NCBI GenBank assembly: GCA_950295325.1
Contig: OX485803.1
Span: forward strand, 11,718,001-11,782,000
Length of the DNA stretch: 64,000 bases
DNA from: Polytrichum commune
Lineage: Eukaryota; Streptophyta; Polytrichopsida; Polytrichales; Polytrichaceae
Reading direction: 5' to 3'
The stretch's first letter is position 1, and every line of letters begins with the position of its first letter. Positions 48,078 to 61,300 of the stretch are shown here, one piece after another. The notes below the pieces were generated by a model, which saw only the letters and a program-made list of their open reading frames with translations, searched no databases and was not told the origin of the DNA. A program made the position numbers and the translations under genes.

Positions 48078-51000
48078 ATGGGATCCAATGGCTTCAACCA
48101 GCCTAGTCCATCAGGTCAAGTGATATACTATAACTCTTTGTACCAGAGGTACACAAGTTAGGGATCCATTTCAACGGAATCTATTAGTTTTTTTTTTCCA
48201 CAATATGGCACTAACTTTACTTGTCGTTGTAGGGCGCATCCGTTGGGCACATGCCAATGATATCGACCTATTCCCAGAGACCCCCTTACGTCCAGGCATG
48301 GGGACCCCAAGTATTGTTTCAATCCGGAATGTCGCCGTCTGTGGATGCAGGGTCGCAGATGCAATACATGTATCATGGATTTCCGCACCACCAATCATCC
48401 GGACAGCAACCCATTATGCAACCTCTCCCAAGTAGAACAGGGCCGGTCAACTTGTCAGACCAAGGGATGGAGTACAAACGCACAAATAATCTTCAAAGGA
48501 CTGGTTCGTCGGTTGGAGTTGGACCCCAACCGACGCAACATCTAGGAGGGAAGATATTGCCGCCAAATTCGTTTTCAGAGAACGACAACAGAGGAGAGAG
48601 CGGCGGGAGCACATACATGTCGCACAACGAAGGCTCCGGGAGTGGGCATTCCAATCGGTCAGGTACGACCCCATTGCAGGCTCCCCATCCGCCATACTTC
48701 CATACAGGCACGGGAGTGTGGCCCTCATGGAGGGGCTCGTCGGTGCTGTCTCCTTTTGCAGATCCAGCTTCACACATGGGTGGGTTAGGCTCAGCGACTC
48801 CAGCGGGCTACAACAACCTTCATAATTCCTCCGGGAAGACAATTTCTAATTTAGGCGAGAACGAGGTTACAACGCAAGATGGATCTAAGAAAACAATACA
48901 GCGTCGGGTTCAGAGGGAGAGAAAAAACGCTTTCAAGGCAAAATCAAAGAACTGGCCAATGACGATCCAATGCACCAAGTCAGGTGACATTCCCAAGGAA
49001 GTACGAACATTCATGCACTCCCAGTTCAGGGCAAACGCGCGAAGGTTCTTGAAATTATCAGTGATACATTTTAGGGACCATCCTGACTCGGACCTGAAGC
49101 TCATCAAGGACGACCTTGATCGTCGATTTATCTTCAACCCTCCTCTTCGGGAAGACTACATTCTGTTTTACATTGAAAACTCTATCCGAACAGCTAGGTA
49201 CTTGTGGCACAAGTACTGGGTGAAGACAGGTCGTGGCGAGAAACACAAATTTTGCCCTATTCGTTACTTTCCAGCACTTGTGAAGTATTGGCGGACAACG
49301 GAGGCAGAAGAGGAAAGCAAACGAATGAAGGAGGCCCGAGCTGCAGCGAAAAAGAATAAACAGATGCTGCTTACGAACGGTGTCTCCTCCTCGGGAGATT
49401 CCGATGACGCGTGGGATGTGAGTGGACTTTGTCGCCCACTAAGTGACTGCTATAGTGTTGTCAGTTGACAGTCCATTGCACACCTGGTGATAACATTGAT
49501 AGTTTTGTTTCCAGTAAGCTCCACAACCGTTTGGGTGTAGAGTACGTAGTTTTCACATTGGCCCCGCAACGAGAAATACTAACAAGGATATGTGTCGCAA
49601 TGCAGCCATTACTCGATGAGGACGCCGACAATTTCATCTGGGACGACTGCCAAGATAGCGAGGACTCTATTGCCAATGGAGAGCTAATTCCTTCTGCCTG
49701 CAACCATGATGTCCACATAAATGTAAGTTGTGGTTTTCACCTTTGTGCAAGCCAACTGCGTTCAATGGTATACCGTAAAATGAAAATTGCGCTCTTATAC
49801 ACTGGAAATATGCTTTACATGAGTCACTGAATTATGAGTCGACAAATATGCTTGGAATGTCGTTCCATTGCTCAGTGTTAATACTGCAATCCATGCTGCA
49901 CATGCAGATTCAGGAAATGCACCAGCTTCAAAGGATCACGAGGGATCCGTGCAGGTGAGCGCATTATATTGACCCCAACCTGAGTCAATTCAGATTCAGT
50001 GGGGGAAGGGCTCCAGGAGGCGATGCTAGAAGGGGGCAATGAGTTTGCAGTCTGTTGGTGGTTGTGACTTTGTTATGATCAATGTTTTGCAATGCAAGAG
50101 ATCCAATGTAGGGTCAAGGATGTGTAGGACTTTAGCTATCATAGTGGGTTGTTTTATTAATCAACACTGGCCTTGAATTCATTTTCGAGATTACAACACA
50201 CACACCGGTTACGTCACATGTATCTAGTGCTCATCTAAATTGTTTCACCATGCGGTATCCTGTACAGGCCCTGAATGACAACGTTGGTACACCAAGCCAC
50301 ACAACGGTGGCTGTTACGCACTCCAACAAAACAGCGAGTGCTGCCCGATCGGTTGGCAGAGAGCTTGATGTTGTGAAGAGGACCCTAAATTCACTGTCAG
50401 TGTGGAGGGAAGGCGTTGTACAACACATGTCGGAGAACAGGGAGGACATGGCGGCTGTGAACAAAAAGTTGGATCTCCTATTGCAAGCCATTCTCCCATC
50501 GAGTGTGAAACCAGCTACAAAGGTGGAAAGTTGCGAACCAGAAAAGGAAGATTTTGCGAGTGCGGAACACGAACATGTCGGGGGCGATGACGATGGTGAA
50601 AGGGCAGATGTCATAACAATTACAGTTGCCGGTCAGGAGAGAGCATGCTCAGCGTCATTGATGTCCGACGAGCTTGGCGAGACATTTCCAGGGACTGCAA
50701 TTCCTGGTAGGTGCTCGTGAATCACCTCTTACGAAATAATGTAGCAATGAGGATGACGGCACCCCCATGATCGGTGTTGTGTGACTGTTGTTAGAGTTAA
50801 GTATATCAGCAGGGATGACATGTGAATTATTTGGTTGTAATGTAGAAGGGGCAGTGGAATCAACCGATGGCGAGGGGCAGCACAGAGTAAATCAATCTGG
50901 GGGGGTCACGAGGGCCCCTGTATCCGCTCTGGCCGCAACATTCGGGTTGCTAGACACAGTCGCCAACACTCAACCATTCAAGAGGCTTGCCGAACACGGT

Positions 51001-51909
51001 GAGTCAGGATGTAGTTACAGTAAATTTTGATATATGGCATTAACCAATATTGGCACAATCAATAACCGTGCAATGATGCAATGCAGGGCCCACATAAAGA
51101 GGAAATGTGACAGTCCGTTGCGAACCTAGGACGGTGAAACGGGTGGCACCTGAGGGTGAGTTAAGTTGCCGTCTATGCAGGTTCAATAGTTACTACCAGA
51201 AAAGATTCCAAGCATTCCAACAATTTATGTGGGCGTGCGTCGGAGGTGAAACGCAGGTATTGCAAGAGCGCTCAGTGACGAAACGAGGGAGGCCGAGCAC
51301 CAGAACAAATGCAACAAAGCCCCCGGCAATGCAGAGTGTGACGATAAAAATGTCCGAGAATACCACTCACGTTGAGTCCATGGAAATCGGACAACGCCCA
51401 CGCCGCGCCCGGAAGCGTCCGTCGAAGTTCCTTGACTACATACCGCCTGCAGAAAACAAACCACGAGGAGAGGAGGTGCGTTAATTACTATAGTGGGTAT
51501 AAATCACACGTCCCATATGATCATGACCTTCCTATTCACCTTGTGTATTGAACATGTGTTGTTGTTGGCGTAGTGTGGACCATTGAAGCCCAACAAGGCT
51601 GTCTGGATTCTACATCCGGACCACCAAAACAAAACCATTGCTCTTGGCCGATGTGGTCCCCATTGGCGATCGTACAAGAAGAAACTTGTCCCTAATGTGA
51701 AAGGGGTCTCCTGGGAGCATGGGATGCAACAAGTGACAATTGAACATGTATATCCTAAGTGGGCGCATACAAAGGTATTGTACCCCGACCATCAACGCGA
51801 AGGGATAGTTACAATTTCGGATGCAATGAGAGGCGAGTTTGCTGAGGACGCCATTATTTTATGGGAGACTCGATACCTGAACTTCGTGGAAGTGAGCACA
51901 CTTAATTAA
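48078..51909 (+). CDS. En/Spm (CACTA) TnpA-like multi-exon gene (Transposase_24 / DUF8039-like)
   Basis: The clear exons are 48233 or 48251-49417, 49606-49722, 50268-50706, 50846-50998, part of 51181-51480 and about 51574-51909. Most have GTAAGT/GTGAGT-type donors and CAG acceptors. The N-terminus is Gly/Ser/Pro/Gln-rich. Next comes a basic helical region, with WPMTIQCTKSGDIPKEVRTF, LWHKYWVKTG and ALVKYWRTTEAEEESKRMKE, like Transposase_24. A coiled coil follows (RELDVVKRTLNSL, AAVNKKLDLLLQ), then an AT-hook-like basic patch (RPRRARKRPS). The C-terminal domain, with WILHPDHQNKTIALGRCG and KGVSWEHGMQQVTIEHV, recalls DUF8039. Such proteins bind CACTA ends. A possible ATG exon is at 48078. Two junctions (near 49954 and 51087) do not join in phase, so the gene may be partly decayed. 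No CACTA termini were found. Confidence 0.5.
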
Positions 51910-53400
51910 CGGTGAGTTTTTGACTCCTGAGCTGTCTAAGCCTGTTAAGAGAGACTGTCCCCTAATTAGTTGTACGCCTGGAAACGAATGTTGGCCAAGG
52001 AATAGGCATGGGGTGGATGCATAATGTTTGGATATAGTAATGTAGTGCGTAACAACATAGACGTAGTGAGCAGAAGGAAGTTGTAATTTTTCACATTTTA
52101 TTTCATAACAAGTTGAGCCTTGACATTGTTAACTAATTCAGCATGGATGCATATTTTTAACGCAACCACTATGCGTGCGGAGGGGACAACAAATTCTGCA
52201 ACACCAAGCTTGAAGGTGAACCACGATTGGAACCAGATGTCCAGAGCGAACTCAAGAAGTCAGACGGTCATCTAAGATAAAACCTTGAAGGCAAACGAGG
52301 TGAAGACTCTTGCAACAACCCTTCACCGGAGGTCCGATAATAGTTTCTGGAGACTGATGCGGGCCATGACCAATCGAATGTGACTCTGTTCATTAGCAGT
52401 TTGTGTCGGAGATATGAGGCTTTTAAAAGTTTCAGGGTAGTTGTATGCGTGTAGTCCACATGTTGGAGTATGTAGAAGCCCTTGAGGGTGAGCACTAGAG
52501 AGTCAATGCAAGTGGTGTGCTCATGGTTCTCTAGGTGCTCCTAGGAAGTGGATTCAGACGCCACATTACTGTAAATTTAAATATGGAAATTTGTACCCTA
52601 GTAGGTACATTTCAAAAATTACATGAGTCAGTGGATGTCGCTACCTCCCATTTTTTCATCCGTGCACTCCACAGCCCTGAAAACACAAAAATATTCTGTC
52701 ATGCAATATACTGCGGTTGGAAAATTACCTATTGGCATAATTGCAGTAATTTTACATAGATGCCACACGTCAAAGTACCATTCGATGTTTACCCGAGAAA
52801 CGACGTCCACAGAGCCGTTCAGATCTGTTCCGAGCACCTCGACGAACCAATCCCAAACCGAGTAACTTCGCACACAACAAGGCATGTAATTCCGGTGTTT
52901 TAACCCCCCAGTGAAACAGCTCCAAGCCCGGTGCTCCAAGTCAGCACTATGCAAATCCACACCGTACGCCTCGAGACCACAAAATCGCAGGAACAGGGAT
53001 TCGCAACATCAAATACAATCGAAGGGACCTCAGGATATGAAACCGTCGTTGTTGCCTGGGCCCACGGTTTGTTTTTTGTGACTCTAAGCACTCAACAGCC
53101 CTCGAGAACAGCGGGACAGCAGACCTCCTGCTGCCGATTGTGTTATGTGTCGCCGGAGCCCTTTTTTGCTATATTAAACAGTGAGCAACGACGGCAATGC
53201 TAGTAGTGTGATGGAAGATGAATAGGAGCATATTGATTGTATATTGTGGTGGTTGCTCCCACTGGTGATGGTAATGCAATAGAAGGAATGGGAGTGGTGA
53301 TAATGGATACATCCTAAAATAATACACATGGTAAAATTGAGAAAACTTCCCTGCGGTTTCATCAATTTTGTAGTAAGAGCTCTCAATCACTTTGTTGCAT
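51910..53400. other. No recognisable gene
   Basis: This lies downstream of the TnpA-like gene. Minus-strand frames at 52628-52960 and 53174-53390 carry no motif I can name. If the CACTA-like element is intact, its right end should be here; CTAGTAGTG at about 53200-53208 is the only terminal-like string seen and is weak evidence. Confidence 0.4.
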
Positions 53401-53417
53401 TGAGGGTCTCGAAATCA

Positions 53418-54240
53418 TTAAGCCTTGGATGTCAAACTGTAGGCGACAGAGTACGCCACAAAACTTTTCGGGTCGAGATTTGTGCGCACCTCCTTGTTTA
53501 GAGATACATAAGCATGTGATTTCAACACTTGATAGTGTTGAACATTGGGTTTCGTATTGTACCACATCTCAAATGGTGTCTGATCACCAAGTTGTATATT
53601 CACAAGCTTGTTTGAAATATAGACAATGGTATTAACCGCCTCTGCCTAGCTAGGTAAGCCTTTTGCATGTAAAATACTCCTTGCCATCTTCATAATATTC
53701 ATGTTCTCCCATTCTATATACCCATTTTGTTGAGGAGTGAAAAGGGTGCTTGTCATATGATCGATCCTGTGTGTCTTCCGAAATCGAAATCAGTGTTGTA
53801 GAATTTGTCTCCTTTGTCCGATTGAAAATTTTGAATTGGATGCATGTATCCCGTTGGACTACTAGAGCAAAAACGTGTTGGAAGAAAGAAAATGCTTTGG
53901 GGTTCTATTTGGCAAAGTGAATGAATATGAAAGATGTACAATCATCTTTACATAGGATACAAAAAATAGCCCGCGAAGTGAAGGGATGTTAATCTTCCCT
54001 AAGACATCTCCATATATAAATTAACTTGAACTTTGACATCGGATTTTACCAGGAGTAGTGGGATAAGAGCTCTTGTGTTGTTTTGCCCTAGTAAATACCC
54101 TTCACACAAAGCTTCTTCGACAACGGGTTTGTCCAGTTGAAAATCGTATAGGCTTTTAGACGTTGACATGTGGTTAATGGTTGCAATGGGAAATTTACCC
54201 ATCCATGCATGCCATGGAAGTTTTGTTGGGAGAAATGATT
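53418..54240 (-). pseudogene. Ty1/copia pol fragment (GAG-pre-integrase and integrase)
   Basis: Reading leftwards, the frames recall a copia polyprotein. A GAG-pre-integrase-like stretch ends near 54000 (NHMSTSKSLYDF, VVEEALCEGYLLGQ). The integrase core follows (FQSDKGDKFYNTDF and a TPQQNGYIEW-like segment near 53750-53700). Then comes QTPFEMWYNTKPNVQHYQ and SHAYVSLNKEVRTNLDPKSF at 53603-53440. Stops and frameshifts break it throughout. No reverse transcriptase, RNase H or LTR is visible, so this is a truncated, dead remnant. Confidence 0.8.
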
Positions 54241-54919
54241 ATGTTGGATTCAAGAAATAAGGCTGAAGAAGGTATAGTGTGTAGAGATTACAATGATGTG
54301 TGTTTTCTGGAAGAGTGTTGCTAGAGGTAGTGCGAAGTATACAAGAATCAGGAAGCGTAACAAACCATAATATATGGATTGCTTTCTTAGGATTGCGGAT
54401 GATGCTTAGCATGTATGTGATTTTTTAGAAGCGCAAAATGACTTTAAGAGAAGCACACTTTTATGATGTCTTTTACCTCATGGCACCAACAAAGGTGCAA
54501 CAAATAACACTCACCTTACTCATAGGTAGAGAAATGATGGCACACATGACCATGTGTTGAAGTAAACAACTTTTGTACTAGTTATAATTGCGATACTAAC
54601 CGGTTTCATATGAAGACACCTCGTATATGCTTCCTAACAAAATTGTGCTTATGTTGGGTGGCATGGGCACAAGTGAGGATGAACCCATATTTTAATGTAG
54701 AGATTAGCTTCTACATTCAGTTAAAGGAGCAACCACATATGTATATGATCACTTGTTGTTTTTCTTCTACACATGCACTTGTGACTTATGCAAGTTGTTG
54801 TTAAGGCATTTTACATATGTAAAATGACTGTGATTTTGTGTTTTGTTTTTGTTCGCTAAATCCATGGATTTCAAGATGCAAGGCAAACTTACCCTTAATC
54901 CTCAAAGTTATTTTGAAAT
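54241..54919. other. No recognisable gene
   Basis: AT-rich sequence between the copia remnant and the inverted-repeat element. It could include the lost left part of the copia element. Nothing specific is seen. Confidence 0.45.
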
Positions 54920-54920
54920 G

Positions 54921-55301
54921 GCTACACTAAATATTGTATTCAATGTCTATGGTATTTAATGTCAATGTGGTAACTTTTCTATTGACACTTCTTACAAATA
55001 TATTTACAAGTACTGTCATCCCAATTTACTTTCAGTTCATCCACTTTTAGCTTGGTATATTCTGCATCCTGACACTTTTGTAGTGAAATATTGTCATGGA
55101 TGATTAAAATTTGGATGAAAATCACTTAGTGACAATAATTGCGAGATTTTAAACCTATAATGCTGAAAATGTTTTTACAAAGAATGACAAATGATGTTAG
55201 GTTTACACTTAGTGTTGGTGACACTACATGGGTGATTTACAATTAGTATTGAGCAAGACATATAGAATTGGTGACATGGAATACAATATTTAGTTTAGTT
55301 T
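54921..55301. mobile_element. MITE related to the element at 17591-17936
   Basis: GCTACACTAAATATTGTATT at the left is mirrored by AATACAATATTTAGTTTAG at the right. The outer GCTACACTAAATA equals the end of the element at 17591. The duplication is not clear. Interior ACTTAGTGTTGG-like motifs resemble ATTAGTGTTGG in the first copy. Confidence 0.55.
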
Positions 55302-55869
55302 TATGCAAATGGTCAATTTTGCTGGACTTACACTCTTTCATCAAAATAACGTGATATGCAACACACCATGCCTTAATATTATATATTACTATGTATTTCG
55401 ATACTATACGTTTTGCTAAGTTAGTGAACCAATATGAATTAGAAGGAACTTGGTCCTACCCACCCACTCAAGGATATGAGTACTAAAGTGAAATGGACAA
55501 TTACATTTTGGGAAATTTTGCCAAACTTTGACTTGGGGTGGCAAACCTCTCTCTCTCTCCAGTACATGATTGTCTTCTATAAATGCTAACATACAATCAT
55601 TCAAATTTATGAAATCATAGTGACATTTGGATGTTTTTTAGTTTGTTTTATTTTATTTTTTCAAAACAAAAGTTCCTTCACATTGGACCAATGAAAAGGG
55701 TTCACCAGTTACGCATATAATTTGAGAAAATTCATGATTTTTATAAGTAACATAAACAAATATATGAATTTGTGGAATCTTTAGTCTCCCCCTCCCTTTA
55801 CAAGTAATTATATATGCCATATATAGTAGAGGAAAATGTTCTTGATTAGTACCCCATCAACAATCTATA

Positions 55870-56195
55870 GGGTATTGGAATTTCGATTGGGATGAGATTG
55901 AATTTCGATCAAGTTGGAACCAATAGTGGCATGACACATGTCTTAGTTTTGAGTGCTAAAGTGAGGAGGAGTGAGCGGTTATGGTAGACTCTAGACATTG
56001 GTTTAAATATGTTTAGGCCAATTTTTAGCTTCAAAATTTATATCAATTCCAGTTTAAAGAATAAAATTACCAAAAAGGTGCAATCCTCCTGATTTCTATC
56101 TTCTTATATTGGAAAAAATTACACCACCTCATACTTTCTCCCAATCTGGTGCAAAATCTTTTAAGTGATCGGTTATGGGTGCCTCTACTCTATAT
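55870..56195. repeat. Interspersed repeat, copy 2
   Basis: Direct-orientation partner of 20770-21100. Shared blocks include GGCATGACACATGTC, GACTCTAGACATTGGT, GAATAAAATTACCAAAAA and GGTTATGGGTGCCTC. The copies differ at perhaps a fifth of positions, with small indels. Confidence 0.75.
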
Positions 56196-56600
56196 TTAAG
56201 CCAAAGTGATTTCATTTGCATCCACAACCACATCCACCTTTCCAAAATCTATCATTTGGATCAAAAAAAGTCCTCGCAAACTCTTCGGGGAACTATGTCA
56301 AATCTATTTCTCTATTTCAAAGTTTCAAATAATTTATGTTCAACAAACATTATTTAGTTCACGATGTGAGGATGTCTGTAACTTATATGATAAAATGTCC
56401 CTGCACCAGCACATTAAGATACATATACTCAAAACCACAATTGGACTACAAATGTATAACCGTGTACATAGTGTTGGTTTTGGTTAAATAGTTACTGCAG
56501 TAATTTCTAAAGGGCATAACCTTTGGAATCAGCCATTTGTAGGAATACCTCTGGAGGGATTCGAAACCGTGATCTCTACAACCAGTTCTACGAGACGCAA

Positions 56601-56780
56601 ACTCGTCTTCTTCTGCTTCTTCTTCCCCAAACCCTAATTTGGGAATCGTTTGCAGGAGGGCTTCTTTGTACAGGGGAGAGCTCGCTCCATTGCAATCCAT
56701 GGTGGAGTAAGTTTAGTGTTGGCAATTCAATTCATCCTCACTCTTCGCCGTCGTGTTCGCGGATGCAGTGACAACGATCT
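56601..56780 (+). promoter_or_regulatory. Likely CAND1 5' untranslated leader: pyrimidine tract and telo-box
   Basis: A TTCTTCTGCTTCTTCTTCCC tract is followed at 56629-56637 by AAACCCTAA, the telo-box common in leaders of plant housekeeping genes. The coding start is 1.75 kb downstream, so a leader intron would be needed. AACGATCTGAAG before GTATTG at about 56785 is a possible donor. I infer this from composition alone. Confidence 0.4.
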
Positions 56781-58389
56781 GAAGGTATTGTAACTTTCTT
56801 CCTTCGATTTGGTAAAATGTCGTAAATTTGGTCCTCCAAAATAGGTGATACAATGTGTGTATGTATACATGCACGTATGCTTTCAAAGATTGGCAATTCC
56901 TGAGCTCCCAGGTGTATCGAGAAGTCTCTGATCTTGAATGAAAGAATGAGTCTCTCTACAGATGTGAAGTCCTTGTTTGTTTTGTTTGCTTGGGAGGGAG
57001 GGCATAAGTTGCTTTGATTGGTATGTTAGGAATTGCAGCGGGGGAAAATGCACTGATGGATTCGGCGTGTGAAGACATGCTTTGTTGCATGGTAGAAGAA
57101 TTTTGAGAGACATCGGAAGGAAGGAGATTAGTCAGCTGAGGATTATTTGATGCTAAATCTAAGTGATAGTCCCGATCTTCTTATTTCCTCCAGATTGGCA
57201 GGAATGGCAATTAATTTTGCTTAGTCTATAGAATTTCTTTATACTTTGAATTTCCGTGTGTTGCCAATATCAACATCAATCAATCTGGTCAATGTATGTG
57301 AGCTGCAAAGAAGCTGGAGCGGGGAAACAAATTTCTACTGCGGAGATTTCTTTCAGTTGTATTGTATTAATTGTGTAGAGTGGAGTGCAAACCGCTGCTT
57401 AGTTCTTCAAAAATTCCGCCCAATATCCAGTGCTTGAAAGCAAATTGTACAGCAATTTTCTTCCCTCAGGAGGCAGTAAAACGTTTTTTAACTTGAGAGC
57501 CATTTTTAGAGGAATTAGACCCACCATTTCATCTTTAGTCGAGAGAAGTGCCAGGAGATGTAAAACTACAATTTTGATATCGGCCCACCAGATATTTCCG
57601 TGGGAACTTCTATACGGTCGAGCCAGAGTAGACTGTTCAGATACAGGTGATAGATACAAGGAGAGCCGTTATATAAATTCATTAACAGTATTGATGGGAT
57701 CTGAAATACTCTATCTTAATGTTTGGGTCCGCAGTGTACTTAAATATTTCTAGACTATGAGTAAGATCAAGAAAAGCATTTCAGCTCCGATTACATTTTT
57801 TTCCTTCCCATGACTGTTCTAATCCAATCAGGGAGTGTCCAGCAGCCTGCGAAGCTTGGCAGTTATATATTGGCAACAGTTTTCAGTTGTTGATTTGTAT
57901 TGAATTTTTTAGAGGAATCTGACGTAGCCCTATCTATAGCGTATTCATGTTCTACGCCAGCTATTTGTTGCTGGGAACTATGGATTCATGTTATAGACTA
58001 CAGCAATCCTTTGAGAAATCTGCAGTTAGAGGAGAGCAAGATTTAAACCAGTTCAGGGGTATGAATATCTCAATGGGTTTCTGCATCATCCTATGCCTAG
58101 TGAATTTTCACCATTTAGCTATACATTCCATGTTCTGAGATGCTGTTATGACATTTCTGACATGCATCTTATGGGTTTCAAGGAGTAGAATTGATCATTC
58201 AGCTAAAATTTTGGCGCCATGTGTACATTGCAGCAGCTCTTATGACCAGACCTCCCTTGCAGTGCTTGATGTAGCCGCCTCGTCAACGTAATAATCTATG
58301 AGCAATAGGAAGAGGTTTGCGCAGGGGAGGGTGTCGTAGGAGGCCTGCTAGAAAATTCAGAGAGATCTGGTCAAACATAGTTTGACAAG
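56781..58389. other. Presumed leader intron and upstream region of CAND1
   Basis: No protein-coding gene is seen. Short frames on both strands lack motifs. The stretch probably is the 5' untranslated intron of CAND1 if the leader begins near 56.6 kb. Confidence 0.4.
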
Positions 58390-61300
58390 ATGGCAAGCCT
58401 TGCAGTGGGCCTGATATTGGAGAAGGTGTGTCCACCATCCTTCTGATCCTGTGGTCCTGTGTGAGATGAGCAAGTGTGTTACTATGATTAAATTGTGCTT
58501 GGAGATGGCTGCATATAATATCTTAAATGTTATAGTGATTGCTTCTGCTGTTTTCATTGCATAAAGTCATTGCATTGCATTGCATGCATCAAGAGTGCTT
58601 AGTACTCGAATCAACAGAGCACACAACCTTCTGTTGGACTTGCTAATTGATGCTAAACCTGCTATTCTTTTGCAGATTGCATCAAAGGACAAGGATTTCC
58701 GATATATGGCCACATCAGATCTGCTGAATGAACTCCAGAAGGATAATTTCAAGTTGGACACAGATACAGAGCGAAAGGTGTCACAGATAGTTCTTCAGCA
58801 ACTTGATGATGCATCTGGAGATATTTCAGGGCTTGCAGTCAAGTGGTAAGTTGATTATCATTGGTACAAAAAATACTTTTTTGTAATTGTAGATGTACTG
58901 ATACAGTATGTTTGAAAGATATGTCTAGGACAGCATTGACAGCTTAACAAGGGAATATCTTCCTTGTATTTTAGAAGACTATGCTATAGAGTTTATTGCG
59001 CTTTGATCTTCAATGGGAGCTCCTTGGCCCACACTAATTTATTTGGAGCTAAAGAATGGCTGCAAGTATGGAAAAGCCTGGATTGCTTCAGCATTTGAGC
59101 TTCAGTACTAGAGATCTTTATGTTTGGCTAAAGCTTGAGCTTCTGAATGGGAATTATTGGGTTTTATTAATCTTTTTCTGTTCTCATGATTGAGAAGTTA
59201 AGTGAGGCTTCAGTGCCTCCTTTTGTGCCTTAGGTATGGTGTGAGCTGATTACAGTTATGCATTAGGTGATCCATTATAAGAATTTGCATGTGTGTTGCA
59301 GGTTGGTTGTTTTTAGAACAGACTTGGCTTACAATATGTTTAAGAGTCCTACTTTTAAACAGGCTGGAAATTCCAAATGAAAAAATCTTCCTGTGCATAA
59401 ATCTGAAATATCTATATATAAGGGAATAACTGTGGTGATCAGAAAAGAATAATAGGCTTGAGCAGAGTTGGACATATATCTACATCTGACCAACCCCTCA
59501 ATGGACACTCCTAATGGTGCATTCAGATTTTTCTCCACCCTACTCAGGCCTGTTCCATGTAAAAGGTGGTGTATGCACTAACATTGGAATTCTCTTAAGC
59601 TTTGTGTGGGATTAATAGAAGATCCATTGGAGAGGCATGTAGGATAGTGACGTCCAAATCATATCCTTAATATTATTCTATTTTCTGTAATTTCTACATA
59701 CTGCAAACATAAATTTCTCCATCAGCAAAATTCTTGCACATTATTGAGATTTGTTATTAGTTTATCCCAGCATCTTTTCATTCCATTATAAATGGCAGCC
59801 ACTTGTTCTTATACTGCTAAAGGAGGTCATTGGGACTGATTAAGTTTTATCTTGATCTCTGGCCTTTTGTGTATAAATAATATTGTCATCAAGATCAGAT
59901 GAAAATTGCACCTCACGTTTGCAACTTTGCAAAGCGAGATTGTTATATGCATAATAAGGTGAAATAGCATATTAGTATATTTAGGGTACCCTTTTTCAAC
60001 TGTTATTGCAGTTTCATCTGTTGACCTGACATCCAGGCACCTGTATGCAGCCTTGCGCCTCTGGTGAAGAAAGTGCATGAGGGTAGAGTTGTGGAGATAG
60101 TGGAGTCTTTGTGCCAGAAGCTGCTAACTGGAAAAGAGCAACAACGAGACATTGCTAGTATAGCCCTTAAGACAGTAGTTGCAGAAATCTCCAGCGGAAA
60201 TGTTGCTCAATGTGTTGTTGTATCCCTCACACCTAAGCTGATCAAGGGCATCACTTCTCCGGTATGTCCAAATTCCCTGTTTCAGCTAATGTATATGATA
60301 TCTTATATCAACAATCAATCATTACCTATTTTGCTAAAGTCTTCAATGTCAGGAGCATAAGAAATCATCATATCCAGGTTCTTTGTTTGAGAAATTGGAG
60401 ATTGTTTCAGGACATGAGTACAGAGGTTAAGAGTGAGTGCTTGGACATTCTCTGTGATGTGCTCCATCGATTTGGAGGTCTCATGACTGCTGATCATGAG
60501 AAGCTGATGAATGCTCTTCTAGTGCAACTTAATCTGCAACGTGCAGGCCTTCGCAAGCGTGCAATTCAATGTCTTGGTAAGTATGCTCACCCTTTGTTAG
60601 CTAGCGAAGTAGGGAAAAGGTATGTTTATATGCTTCACAGATATGTTCTACAATTATGAAACAATGTAGGGGAAGAAGATATGTTTGTGTTTGGCAACTT
60701 AACGATTGTTAGTTCCATGAGATACCAGATGCTTTCTGACATAATTTTGTTGTACAGCTACATTGGCTGCCAGTATGTCAGACGATCTACTTGCAAGGGC
60801 AACAATCAATGTCGTTCAGATTCTAAAAAATAAAGATGTGAAACCAGACATGACCCGCACCAATATCCAAATGATTGGTGCTTTCTGGTGAGAGTTATGT
60901 TGACTCATCTTTCACGTCCTACTTGTATGAAATGTAATTTCTCCACATAACATTTTTTGCATATTGTTTATAAAATGCTATGCCCACTGAGTTGCATTTC
61001 ATATTTCTTTGTACCGATTCTCAGTGACACAATATTGCAGAAGGCTATCAATTTCACTGTATGGTAAACTAGAAGTATGTGTATGTGCTGTGGTTTACTT
61101 GCAGTCGAGCAGTTGGATATCGTTTTGGTCCGCACCTAAGTGAAGTCGTTCCACTTCTTATCTGCTACTGTGAGAGTGCATCTGAAAATGATGATGAACT
61201 CAGAGAGAATAGTTTGCAGGTACCACTCTATGAGCCATTTCTATAATATTTACACACTTCCCTCACTTTGGAGTTTATCTAGTGATACCTGTCACTTGCT

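Noticed and set aside
52628..52960. 110-codon minus-strand frame
   Set aside because: No recognisable motif and no matching neighbours.
53200..53208. CTAGTAGTG as a CACTA right terminus
   Set aside because: No matching CACTA-started left terminus with inverted similarity was found near 45-47 kb.
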